From Onthophagus taurus (lineage: Eukaryota > Arthropoda > Insecta > Coleoptera > Scarabaeidae): DNA of 64,000 bases. The position numbers were made by a program, and so were the translations under genes. Location of the stretch: the NCBI RefSeq assembly GCF_036711975.1, contig NC_091971.1:317501-381500 (forward strand), given 5' to 3'. This document shows positions 22,783 to 33,959 of the stretch, in pieces; position 1 is the first letter of the stretch, and each line of letters begins with the position of its first letter. The notes beneath the pieces were generated by a model that was not told where the DNA came from, searched no databases, and saw nothing but the letters and a program-made list of their open reading frames with translations.

Positions 22783-23793
22783 TCATAATAAATGTTCAAT
22801 ATGCGCACCATTTACTTCTAAACACAAACGGATACGTTTTCTAAATGAACTTCTAATGCGTTCAAAGATACCAGGAATTTGTTTTACTGTGTCAAATGCG
22901 TTACTAATTTTATTCTTCAAATCCTGCACATTTTGAACGTCTTCACAATAAACAATTTGTTTTAAATGTCCCCAAAACCAAAAATCTAACGGATTTAAAT
23001 CTGGTGAACGAGGTGGCCCTCCTCGGCCAATCCACTTATTGCCAAATCTGTTATTTAAGTATGCTCGAGTAGCGCGTGCATAATCGTGCATAAAGTAGCA
23101 ATCTTCTAGAATTTGTTGAGGTAATTCATCAAATGCCTCTGTAAGGTCATTTTGTAAAAAATGTATGTAGGCATCTGCTGTCAATCTCTTTGGAACAAAA
23201 AATGGACCTAATAACTGATCACCTATAACTCCAGCCCATACATTAACACTGAATCGCCACTGATGATGAGTTTCTAGTATTGCATGGGGATTTTCAAACG
23301 TGCGCATTATGAATATTAAAAATTCCGCTTTGAGTAAATGTTGCTTCATCCGTAAATACAATGTTTATGGGAAAGTCGACGTTTGCTACCTCTTCCTGTA
23401 TGGCCCACCTACAAAAAATCTCTCTTTTTTCGCCATCATTTTCTGTTAGAGCTTGAACGGTGTTGTAATGATAAGGATAAAGCAACTGCTCCCTTAAAAT
23501 GCGGTGAACGGTTGTTTTGTTAATGTTTTCTTGTGCAGAAATTCTTCTAATCCTGGTTGAAGCATTTTCATCGACTCTTCTCAAAACTGCTTCTTCTAAT
23601 TCCACCGGCCTTGTGTAATGTCTTTCCGTGGAATGGCTGTGGGTTACGCTTCCCGTTTCTTTTAATCTGAGAAATAGTCTGCTAAAGGTGTGACTATTAG
23701 GCAATCGTCTGCTAACGACGCATTTCCATCAGCTAGTCCGCAACAATACACCATATCCGCCATCTCTTCCTTGGAGTAATTAATAGGAGCCAT
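22783..23793 (-). pseudogene. mariner-like transposase (DUF4817 HTH + DDD catalytic domain), frameshifted
   Basis: The likely original start is the ATG at 23793 (MAPINYSKEEMADMVYCCG...), the usual start of arthropod DUF4817 transposases. Then come HTH residues (HTFSRLFLRLKETGSV), a second HTH (RRISAQENINKTTVHRIL), the first catalytic Asp in NIVFTDEATF, the second in CYFMHDYARA, and the third in RSPDLNPLDFWFWGHLK, about 33 residues after the second. At least two frameshifts break it: one between the start region and about 23704, and one near 23300 just after the DEATF block. Full length would be about 337 residues, typical of the family. It is inactive as written. Confidence 0.85.
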
Positions 23794-23865
23794 ACTTAAT
23801 AGTTTTATTAAATTAAATAGTAAAATAATAATTTTGTGAAGTATTATTATTTTTTTTTGATTAGA

Positions 23866-24208
23866 CCAAGGACAGTAGAATCTACATAGAAGCTACATCC
23901 ATTGTTGTGACAACCTGCCCGCAAACTACGTCATACCATTTGCCACGCCCAGCTCTATCCGTTTGCTGTGGTTTTAGAGGTTATATCGTAGACGTATTCA
24001 TATTATTTTTGAAGTTTTATTTTTTTAGACGTATTAATGTCTATCATGTAACCTCTAAATCTCTAAAAACACACAGCAAACGCACAGTACTGAATGACAG
24101 TTAACAGGGCGTGGCAAATAGTGTGACGTAGAGTGCGGGCAACCAACCCGTAGTGGGCTACAAAAATACAATGCATGTAGCAGTCCTGTTAGATTCTACT
24201 GTCCTTGG
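23866..24208. mobile_element. 343-bp MITE nested in the mariner-like element
   Basis: Ends CCAAGGACAGTAGAATCTAC and its reverse complement (GATTCTACTGTCCTTGG) are flanked by ATTAGA on both sides (23860-23865 and 24209-24214), a probable 6-bp target duplication. Most of it is palindromic, with CCACGCCC..GTTTGCTGTG and CACAGCAAACG...GGGCGTGGC inside. It has no coding capacity. Confidence 0.85.
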
Positions 24209-24434
24209 ATTAGACAACTTATCGTAATCATAGTAACGACTTAATTATTATAAAAACAAATTTAAATTCATGATGTTAACAATATCAACTTATGAAACTA
24301 AATCTTTGAATATCTCGAAAATGGTCCATTTTCGGACCTATGTTTATTAGGCTTTTTTTGTTTATTTTTGATCATAGAATACGCTGATGCAGTTTTGTAC
24401 AATCGTTGCGGGACACCCTGTATATAGGGCGTAC

Positions 24435-25512
24435 ACAAAAACTTACACTATTAGTATATCAATATCTCTTTGTATATTAAAATCTTAATTGAATGCAAAT
24501 TTATGAAATTTAACAAAAGATGGATTTGTTATTTATGTATTGTTGTTTAAGTATTCCTGAAGGAAATCATTAGGCTTTCAAGACTTTTGGAAGTTAAGAA
24601 ATAATACTTAACGTACCTTTCATTTCTTTAAATGAAATTGATTATTTCTGGTTGTTTTTCAAGAATTCGTAATAAATTTATCAAATTTATATATCATCAA
24701 CATTTAATCTCTTCTCGTTTAAATGGTGATAGTAATAAAACCCGGTGTTAATTTGAAACCACCTTCAAGGTAAACATATGATTATGTGAACCTTGAGGTT
24801 AGGTTACGGAACGAAAATGATCGTTGAGAGTAAAAACGGTTAAATAATAAGCTTGTAATCCGGTGTTACGACGCAGAAAATCCACCGGGCGTTTATTTAT
24901 GCAGTTATAGGAAGGACCAGGTCCCAAGTTACGGGGTTATAAGATTTTATCGTACAATCTTCTTACGCTTGGTTATTTTCATTTCTTCAAAGGGTTTATT
25001 AATACAAACTCTATAATTTGTTTGTACTTATCTAAGAAAAACTTAAAAAGACAAAAACTACTAAAGTCATAAATAAATAAGTTCCGCTAACCGGAATAAG
25101 TTATAAACAGAAGGAAAGAACGATGCCTTTTTTTGTATTCTTGAAAGAAGTTATTGCCCGGTGTCTAACAATAAGGAGGTCGGACGGAAGAGATGGGCTT
25201 TCACAATTATGTCCCTCGAAATAAAGCTCGAAAAAGAGACACTTGTGCCTTTTATAAAAGGAGTCGACATTGTTCGGTCTCGGTAAAATATCTTCCTCAG
25301 CCTCCAAAAATTTTAAAACGGAACGCAACAATGAAAGCGATCTATTGTGACAACTTTGGTAATTAGCGTAACGCGCGTTTAACAAACAATTTTTTTAAAC
25401 GATTTCCATTCAAAATCGGTTTTTATGTTTTCTGGCACCCTTCTGGGAAACTATCTCTATATAATTTTTTTTACTTCTATAAGTTTGAAGAAATATAATC
25501 GTATAAACTAAT
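24435..25512. other. no gene seen
   Basis: AT-rich sequence between two transposons. An open frame on the minus strand at about 25101-25385 has no recognised domain or splice context and is probably chance. Nothing else is supported. Confidence 0.5.
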
Positions 25513-26063
25513 TATAGTAAAACCTCGATATAATGAACATCGGATATAACGAACATCTCTTAAGATGGCTAAACCCGTTTCTAGGTCCGTTCTAGGTCTA
25601 ATGTTAGTTCTAGTTTTAGTTGTTATTCAATGTTAGATTGTTGTATATTTTTCGTTGAAGTAAAACTAGAACTAACACTAGACCTAGAACTAAAACGTTT
25701 CGGGTTTAGCCATGCGTCTCTTAAGACAGCTAAACCAGAATGTTTCTAGTTCCAGGTCTAGTGTTAGTTCTAGTTTTAAATGTTATTTAGTGTTAGACTG
25801 TTGTATATTTATATTGAGCCAAAGGTAGAACTAACATTGGACCTAGTTTTACACCAGCACTGTTACTAGAACTAGCACTATACCTAGAACTAGAATCATT
25901 CAGGTTTTGCCTTCTTGAGAGACTTGCGGCTAAATCCAAATGTTTTGCACTAGCACTGTTACTAGAACTAGCACTACACCTAGAAATGTTTCTAGTTCTA
26001 GATCTAGTGCTAGTTCTAATGCTAGTGTTAGTTCTAGTTTTGGTTAATCGAGATTTTACTGTA
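25513..26063. mobile_element. hexamer-rich MITE with pogo/Tigger-like ends (locus C)
   Basis: The termini TATAGTAAAACCTCGAT (25513-25529) and, reverse-complemented, TACAGTAAAATCTCGAT (26047-26063) match at 15 of 17 positions, with TA at the outside. The left end runs on as ATAATGAACATCGGATATAACG, a style familiar from pogo/Tigger non-autonomous elements. The interior contains three inverted blocks of CTAGTTCTAGGTCTAGTGTT-type hexamers with GGTTTAGCC and CGTCTCTTAAGAC spacers. It gives the best evidence for what mobilises the hexamer-repeat family. Confidence 0.75.
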
Positions 26064-28059
26064 ATTGAAGTGTGTGATATATTGATGTATGATGAATATT
26101 ATCGAAAATAAGAATAAAAAGCTAAGTATTATTATACATGTTAGATTTCGGATTGGGAAGATTTTTTTTAAATTAATCATTAAAAATTAAATTCTTCTCG
26201 GTCTATAAATTAATTCGATTTCTTTCATTCTTTTTCTGGACCTTCTGCGGGGATAATTCGCGGTCCGTTCAAGGGGGCAGACAGATGTTGTGTCACTCTG
26301 TTGTAAGAGTTCGAAGCCCCCCGCGGACACGGGAAGGGTAGTTTCTATTGTTAAAACGTGGACAAAGCCCCTTCTTTTTTTATTATTTTTTTTTCTTTCA
26401 TTGGATTGTTATTAATATAATTATTAGGATGCGAACTGCGCGTTCTAATTTACCCCATCCGATGAGTAAAACGAATTTTAATTTTTTTCATAAATACATT
26501 AATAATGATTATTGTTAAAGTTATCAATTCTTAATAAATTCTAATTTTGGTTTAGTAATTTTTTTCTCTGAATCTTCTCACCTTTTGGAATGGTGGTGAC
26601 CACGCCCCAGCAGGTCCTCCTGTTGGGGCTCCTCGACCAATCGGCGAGAAAGGTGTGCTCGCCCTCGGTTTACCTACGCTCCTTTTGTTCTTATTTCCGC
26701 CGCGAAGTCGGCTGGGAGCTCTCAATCGAGAAAGCGGCACCATGGGTTCGTTTCGTTCCATGGGCGGTGTTCGTTTATTAGCTTTTTAACCCCGTTGAAA
26801 TTCCTGCTGACGGTGCCGGAACACGAGACTGCGTCCTACAAATGAGTTTCTTCGCAAACGTCGTAAATTTTCAACAACAGTCCGAACGTAATACCCCAAG
26901 TTTACTGCTTTTGGTTAAATGGTAATTCCGGTATGCTATACCATGGTAATTAAATTATTGGTTTTACGAGCGAAAGCGAATTAGATATTACCCATAGTAG
27001 AATTGATTAAAAGTTTATAGGTCAGGTATCTCACAAAGTAAAAAAAAATTGTTAACAATGAAGTTAATAATGAACGTTTGCTTAACTAGTAAATCACATA
27101 AGTGAAATTCCAAATCAGGACTTATGCAGTAGAAGATTTTTAATTATGCCATATAAATAAATGTTGCTCCGCGTATTTGATCCCGAAATTGTGACCCAAT
27201 ACAAACGGCGTATAAGCAATGTATAGATGAAGCTCCTCTATGCTGCTAATTGTCCTAAGAATTGCAAAGGGACCATAAACGAAGTCATGCCAAGGATGAC
27301 GTATATGGATTTCAAAGGAATTGTTTTGGTTTTCTATATGACCAGCATTCATTTTTCTGTAGGACTCAAGCTCGAAAGTTAATTTGACGTCATACTCATA
27401 ATTGAACTTGAAGGCAGCTTCTAGAAGTTCGTGTTAACTTTTAGCCATACCTCTACTCTCCTGCCTTAATTATTATTATTTTCGCAATTAAGAAAGATAG
27501 TGGTAACGAACAAGTTGGGGTACATTAGATAATCCCGATGAAAGAAGATTCTTAACCACTTACAACACTTTACAAGACCCAATTATGCATCGTGTCAGTT
27601 ACTTGTGCTGAAAAATGATTATATTCAATGTTGATACAAATCTGGACATGTTAAAAAATGTTTGGCTTTTACTAAGTATTCTAGGGCCCTGAAATGCTAG
27701 GAAAATGCGTGGTATGACAGAAATGGTGCAGTTATGTCACATCTACACAAAACCGGTCAACATAAGGTTATTTTGTATATTTTTGTTTTTATGACACATC
27801 ATGTATAATTTCGCTTGAAACAATTACATAACTATAGCATATATGTCAGAGTTGTACCTATAATAGACAGTTTTTAAGGTTGGTATTTTGATTTATGGCT
27901 GATAAATGATTTTTCATTACACGTCTACATACTAAATTTTAATATATTTAGCTTGATCATAAAATTTTATTTGCTTTTTTTCAATTGTAAGTACAGGCTG
28001 GTCTATTTAACGTGAGACAAGCGATTATCTTGAAAACGGTTCATTTCATTCTGTATCAT
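26064..28059. other. no gene seen
   Basis: AT-rich with a GC-richer patch at about 26580-26830, where short frames exist on both strands without family motifs. No transposon ends were identified. It is a candidate unique-sequence block but carries no direct evidence of function. Confidence 0.45.
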
Positions 28060-28312
28060 CACCATCATTAGTCATACAACGCTATTGCAGAGCCTTGATT
28101 TTCTCAAGTTTCAATATCCATTCCTTCCTGACCCTCGCTTGGGTTGTCCATTGTCTTGTACCCATCTTCTTGGCGTCCTCTGTCACACCATCTCTCTACT
28201 TCTAGACCTATGGGTTCTACCATAAATATCTTTTTTGCGTCGCCACTTCTTGCCACATGACCTGTCCCTCTCAATCTGCCCACCATTATTGAGACGGGTA
28301 CAATGCGAGCGC

Positions 28313-30063
28313 AAGAATCCCTGGAAGGCTTTGAGAGAGACCGGTGTGAGTACACGTGGAAATTATGTAATACCGCAACATCTTGATCGCCCCAATGATT
28401 TAAATTATTATTATATAAATTCAACCTTGCCTGCATTTTCTCCTGATATGGCATTGTTAAACTATTACAAAAACAATAAGATAGGTGATGCACATTTTTC
28501 ATTTCAACCTGTAAATGATCTGGAAGTGCTTCAGACAATAAACGCAATTAACACAAATGCAGTCGGAATAGATACCTTGAATATTAGGCTTATTAAACTT
28601 GCTTGTCCCCATATTGTAACGTATGTTAGACACATCATTAATGCTTGTTTGTCTGAGGGAAAATTTCCTAAAGCTTGGAAGATTGCGTTGGTCAAACCTC
28701 TGCCAAAAATTAGTAATCCTTCTGCATTCTCTCATCTTCGACCAATAAGTATACTTCCGGTGCTGTCGAAGGTGGCGGAAAAGATTATTGTTGCTCAATT
28801 GCGGACGTATATTTATGACAATGATCTTCTCCCGGACACTCAGTCTGGCTTTAGGAATGGTTATGGTTGTGCCACTGCACTGTTAACAATAATTGATGAT
28901 ATCGTTACAGAGTTGGATAAGGGGAAGGCCACTCTCTTATGTTTGTTAGATTTTTCAAAGGCATTTGATACCATAAACCATGCAATGCTGCAATCTATTT
29001 TAAATTTTATAGGGTTGGATGACATGGCGGTTAAGTTGCTGCATAGCTATATATCTGACCGTACACAGCATGTTATTTTGAACGACAATGTTTCTGATTC
29101 GCTCAAAATAGGATCAGGTGTACCCCAAGGTTCCGTCCTGGGCCCGCTTCTGTTTACCATCTATATTAGAAGTTTTTCGGAGTCCTTGCATTATTGTAAA
29201 TCACATTTCTACGCGGACGACACGCAATTGTATTATTCTTTTTCGCCGAGTGATGTGGCAGCAGCCTGTGATCATGTTAATAGCGATATCCGGGCTATTG
29301 TTGACGTCTCTCGGCGGCATAGTCTAATGATAAATTCATCAAAAACGGAATTGATCCTGTTTGCAGCTAAAAATAAACGTGACTCAATATTATCCCACCT
29401 GAATGTTTCCGTAAACAATATCAAAATATCTTGTACTAACTCGGTAAAGAGTCTAGGTATGATTATTGACGAAAACCTTAAATTTAATGATTACATTAAC
29501 AAATGTACGCAAAGAGCATATATTAATTTAAGACTAATATACAATAGCCGGCGTCTTTTAAACAAAAGGATGAAAATGATGTTATGTGAGTCACTTGTAC
29601 TGTCACATTTCAATTATTGTGATGTTGTATATTCTCCATTTTTGTCATTGGTTGCAACCAGGAAAATTCAGAAAGTACAAAATTCGTGCTTAAGATTAAT
29701 TTTTGGTATTCGCCGTAGAGAAGGTGTCGGTCATAAGCTATTGGATGTGGGATGGTTAAACATGAAACATCGAAGGGTATTACATTCTGCATGTTTGTAC
29801 TTTAGAATCATTAGATTAGAGAAACCACCCTACTTATACAACAAAATTATGACCCGATCCGACGTACACACTTTGAACATTAGGTTTAAGGGAACTTTAA
29901 CGCCTCCTACTCACGTACATGAATTTTTTTAAAAATGTTTTTCGTACCAAATCACAAAAGTTTGGAATAATCTTCCTATTACACTTAAACAATGTTTAAA
30001 AGTTTACAGCTTTAAATTACAGCATCGCAACCTCTTACTTGGTGGCCGGGTCGAACATGTGTG
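28313..30063 (+). pseudogene. LINE reverse transcriptase ORF with a late frameshift
   Basis: The RT domain is intact: KIALVKPLPKISNPSAFSHL (finger), RPISILPVLSKVAEKII, SGFRNGYGCATALL, LLCLLDFSKAFDTINHAML, GSGVPQGSVLGPLLFTIYI and the catalytic HFYADDTQLYY. The frame closes at 29932, but the typical LINE C-terminus (VWNNLPITLKQCLKVYSFK...) continues in another frame to about 30063, showing a frameshift in the T-run near 29928. No RNase H. Together with the microsatellite tail this fits CR1/jockey-group LINEs. The first residues of the open frame (before 28313) derive from the antisense relic and are not part of the protein. Confidence 0.8.
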
Positions 30064-30416
30064 AGCGTCTGTTGCTTGTGGCTCTATTGGTTGTAGCCTG
30101 ATTACATCGTTATGTTACTATAGAACTGTTAACCTCACTTCGCACTTAACTTTTGATTTCAGTTATTATTGTTAATATTATTTTTACTATTATTTTCTTT
30201 TTTTTCTCAATTTTGTTGTTTTAGCTTTATAATTATAATTATTCTAGTGTTACAGTACAATTTAATTTCAACATTTTTTGTTTTTTTTTACTCTACTCTG
30301 GTTAAGTTGAAAAGCAGTCTTCGACTGAACTTCGCCTATTCAAGGTACTTATAATTGTAAATCCTGTATTGTTGTCTGAATAAAGTCATTTATTATTATT
30401 ATTATTATTATTATAG
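28313..30416 (+). mobile_element. 5'-truncated LINE with (ATT)n tail
   Basis: Ends with AATAAAGTCATTTATTATTATT... (microsatellite about 30393-30414), like the tail of the 17.6-20.1 kb LINE. It starts abruptly next to relic LINE sequence. The RT domain is complete; the endonuclease is missing. I did not find a clear target duplication. The ends of the ORF2 frame are given separately. Confidence 0.8.
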
Positions 30417-30720
30417 TTGTCGCGATATCACTGTTTTTAGCTGGTTCATAGGCATTATGTAGTTCAAGGTTGTACCTATATTTTTCCATAATCCTTGTTC
30501 ACATCGCATATTCGACGCAGTACCTTTCTTTCGAATGTAGCTAGCATAGATTCATCTTTTTTGTTAGGTAGGTACTTGGACAGGCCGAAATAGCATATTG
30601 TCATATTGTTTTCTCTGGCTGATGTTCCTATGTACTGAAATTTCGTGGACTTCTATTATCCGTGATTGTCATAAATTTTGTCTTTGCCTCATTGATAACG
30701 AGGACTATATCTTAATTAAT

Positions 30721-33700
30721 GTATAGTAACTTGATAACTCAAAAAAAATAAATAGATAAATAATAATATCCTCAAAGATTTTATGATAATCGGTCATACA
30801 AATAAATTTCTTATTGGTTTAAACAAAAAGTTTGAAAGAAGTTTACATGCTACATAAATGAAAACGTAATTTAAACCAGTATTTATAACCTCTTAGGATT
30901 CGAATTCGAAAATATGAATAAGAAATAACGACCGAACTGTTTATGGTAAGTTGTAAACAACCAGTTCTTATATAGCACCCCGGCAATAATTTAATAAACA
31001 TTAATGCGGTCGAAGTAACGCGAGCTTATTAGCAAAAAATTATCATTTAAATTAGACGTTAAGACTTTCGTTTTCTTACCAATTATGAAAACGCGTTCGA
31101 ATATTTATTAATTTATAGGGGTTATTTTTAAACAAATCCCCATGCCTTTATTAAGTACGCGACTTTTTTAATGTTTTAACGTTATTTTTACTTTATGTTG
31201 CGAGTAAATTTTCATTAAAACAAAAAAATAATAACATTGCCTTGGACGCCGGCGGTAATTAAAGAATACTAATTAAAAAACTCGCTCAGGGGTCGAAAAG
31301 AAACTCTTAATTTAACGCTAGCGAACAAATGAAATTTTAATTAATATTTACGTTTCTTTCGACTTTACATCTTGACTTTTATTAAACAATATTGAATTAA
31401 TGCAAAATTATAAATTAAAAATGAATCGAAATAATTTTTGGGTCTCTAACATTCCTTATCGTTTCAATTTCTTTATTAATCCTACTTAATTAATAACTCA
31501 TTTATGTAATTGATGAACGCGAACGGCTCTTACTTTTTTTCTTTTGTTTAGGGAACGAGAAAAGTGTACGTTTCCGCACTTAAGCAATTAAATTAATTAT
31601 TGGGGATGATGGTCGTTATTACCAGCTACACGGATGGGGCCCATTAAACACCGAGATAATTAATCGAGACAATATCTGCACAGACAGACGAACATATTTT
31701 GCGACCACCAAAACGTAACACTTAAATCAATTAATAAAATAATCGTTTATTAACAATTTAAACGAATTTTCAAATTCTTAACCTAAAAACGTCAAACGAA
31801 ATGAGGGATTTCAAATGTTACCAACTTAAATGAATTTTAATAAAAAAACTTTCAGAAATTGTCATCAATATAAGAAATTAAATCGAAAATAAGATTGATT
31901 TATACTCGTATTATAATTTTGTAAAGGGAAAAGGCGAATGTGCAAATCATTTGATGACCGACGAAGAACGGTCGGCGTCTTTGTGTAATAACGACGTCCA
32001 ACAACGATAGGAGGTCGTCGGCGGCCGCCCCTACATCAAAGCACCAGAAGGAATCGCTGCTGTTTCGCTTCAATCAAATCCCTGGTACGCTTTGGTACCC
32101 TTTCATTCCTTTACTTCAATTGATGGTATCTGAAAAAAATTATTTGTGATTTGAAAAAATAAATTTGAGGTTATAAAGCTCCATAAACGTCAAATTGTTT
32201 TAACATAACCTTAAATTTTTTAAAATCATTTTTAACCGAAATTATCCAATATATGAATTTATTGTTTGTAGAAAGCAAAAAAACGTGCGATGAAACGAAA
32301 ACACCGGTTCAATGAAGAGTAAAAAAAAATAAAAGAAGGGAACTGCTATAAAAGGTGGTATACATACGGTGGCGGTGGCCCCATTGATTCGGACCACATC
32401 GCCGTGCCCCTTCATTAGGGGAGTCTGGAGACCGCCCGTGCGGACCTCCAAACAAGTCGTCATCGAGTCTTCGCGGCGAGACTTCGCCCTCTATTGTCAA
32501 ACGGGGGCCACCCGCGGATGACAAAACGGACCCGCCGCTGCGAAATATGCGGCGCCCCCCATGCCAAAAATTATTTGCCGTGAAATCCTAACGGCGGAAA
32601 AGAACAAGAGCCAAAGAGGGCTAAGTACCACAAACTCTTGACGGATGAAAAACTGCTTTTAGCGACTCGTGCTGTTTATTCCATTTTTCTTTCTCAAGTA
32701 CTATATGGACTTATTTTTAGTGCAACGATTGATGAAGATCCAAAATTTTAAAATCAAAATGATTTATTGAGTAATGTTTTAAAATTATTTTCATTACACC
32801 ACCAGGAGGTCGATTTCATATAATAATAAAATTTTGTAACACACCAGGGTGTTGTTCAGGTGTGTTATAAATCAGTAGCGTTGTAGATAGGGGGTCGACG
32901 CGACAACGCCCCCACTTCATGTTGATATTGCATCGCGGATTAACGGACACCCCGCGTTTCGCGAGGGTACTTTATTAAATTCCCGATCGCAAAGACGAGG
33001 CATCTTGTTTTGAAAGCGCCTTTGAGACCTGGGGCCCCAAAATTCCACCAAAACGTCGACGCCACCACCGTTCTTATTGTTGTAGGTGTTTCAAAGGGAT
33101 GTTTGTGCTTACAGAACTGAAATAACTCCATGCCTAAGAAATGTGTATGAGATAGAAATGTAAAATGCTTTTTAAAATCATACTATAAAAAATTACTTTT
33201 AACTTAACTTAATTTTATTTTAAAAAGTTATAGTTATGGCACTAATTTTTAACATATCTCATAACCTAAGAAAAAATGGACATCAACATCAAAATGTTCG
33301 ATTCTGCAAGCTCTTTTCTGAACAGATTTCTTCAATGCTTTCGATGATATCATTTTCTCTTTGTTTGTGAACGGAAGACGACATATCACCACAAAAAATT
33401 CATGATCATGGAATACATCCACAACAATACACTGGATGTATCCCACTAACTTTAAATCGTTCGTGATGTTTGCAGGAATAAAAGCATTGAAGTAGTATTT
33501 GCCCACTAGTTTAGCAACATCAAATATTGTTATTAATCGCTCAGCATTCCTTGGTGGAGCCATAAAATCCTTTGAAATTTATATGATTATCGAAATTTTG
33601 AAGCAACAACAAGTCGGAGTTAATGGCAGCTTCCTTGATTCTATGAAAACGTTCAAGTATCACTAAAATGTTGCTCAAAATTGGTTACAGAAGAATTTTG

Positions 33701-33945
33701 ATTGATTGATTCAGTTTTCTGCCCAGTGTAGTTTTAGATTGATTCGTAAAGTTTAATAACTGTTAAATATAATACTAGATTTCTTCTAAAAATTTGGAAA
33801 GTGCAAGCTGGCCCCTCTCTTTTCTTCCCATGATGTTGGAATTCGTTTATTATTGTATTTTGCAAAATCACAAGCAAACTTTTTAAATTTGTTTGGGATT
33901 ATTGTTTTTAATAATTTTCACTTCTAATTTTTTTTTGTAATTTCC
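30721..33945. other. long non-genic block
   Basis: More than 3 kb of AT-rich sequence with no splice-supported gene. A GC-richer patch spans about 31930-32660 (GGTCGTCGGCGGCCGCCCC; GACCGCCCGTGCGGACC), with small frames on both strands that look like chance. A single 104-codon frame at 33249-33563 is listed separately. In the context of odd-paired this could be distal regulatory DNA, which is inference only. Confidence 0.45.
33249..33563 (-). CDS. hypothetical ORF, not recognised
   Basis: A 104-codon open frame starting MAPPRNAERLITIFDVAKLV with a Cys-terminated end (FFLGYEIC). Composition is protein-like (hydrophobic core stretches such as FFVVICRLPF) rather than repeat-derived, but I do not recognise the family. 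There is no obvious splice partner, and the sequence upstream on the same strand has stops. It may be a fragment of an old transposon or a lost gene. I cannot assign a function. Confidence 0.25.
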   Translation of the reverse strand: MAPPRNAERLITIFDVAKLVGKYYFNAFIPANITNDLKLVGYIQCIVVDVFHDHEFFVVICRLPFTNKEKMISSKALKKSVQKRACRIEHFDVDVHFFLGYEIC

Positions 33946-33959
33946 AGCACCTCCACCAT

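Larger units (their letters stand above)
22451..24434 (-). mobile_element. mariner-like DNA transposon with long imperfect TIRs, plus nested MITE
   Basis: The left end GTACGCCCTATAT...GTGTCCCGCAACGA and the right end (reverse complement) match through AATAAACATAGGTCCGAAAA, TTTCGAGATATTCAAAG and TTTAGTTTCATAAG, giving TIRs over 100 bp; the right arm carries about 50 bp extra. Between them lies a damaged DUF4817-type transposase on the minus strand and a 343-bp MITE close to the right arm. The GTGTCCCGC subterminal motif beside ACACCCTGTA links it to the TACAGGGTGT elements elsewhere in the window. Confidence 0.85.
28060..30720 (-). pseudogene. R4/RTE-like LINE relic split by a LINE on the opposite strand
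   Basis: Two minus-strand pieces belong together. The right piece (about 30417-30720) reads IGTSARENN...ICYFGLSKYLPNKK, MLATFERKVLRRICDVNKDYG and NLELHNAYEPAKNSDIATT; the left piece (about 28060-28312) continues with GRLRGTGHVARSGDAKKI and ends in the typical 3' terminus ...GCTCTGCAATAGCGTTGTATG followed by ATGATGG repeats. This is the region after the RT in RTE/R4-type LINEs (FERKxLRRI ... LRWxGHVxR). Several frameshifts and stops are present. The + strand LINE between them inserted later. Confidence 0.7.

Noticed and set aside
26280-26330. Possible tRNA-like GTTCGAAGCCCCC segment
   Set aside because: No matching acceptor stem, D-arm or anticodon arm could be drawn around it.
32242-32524. 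Two overlapping GC-rich minus-strand frames near 32.4 kb
   Set aside because: No family resemblance, no splice partners; probably chance in a GC-rich patch.
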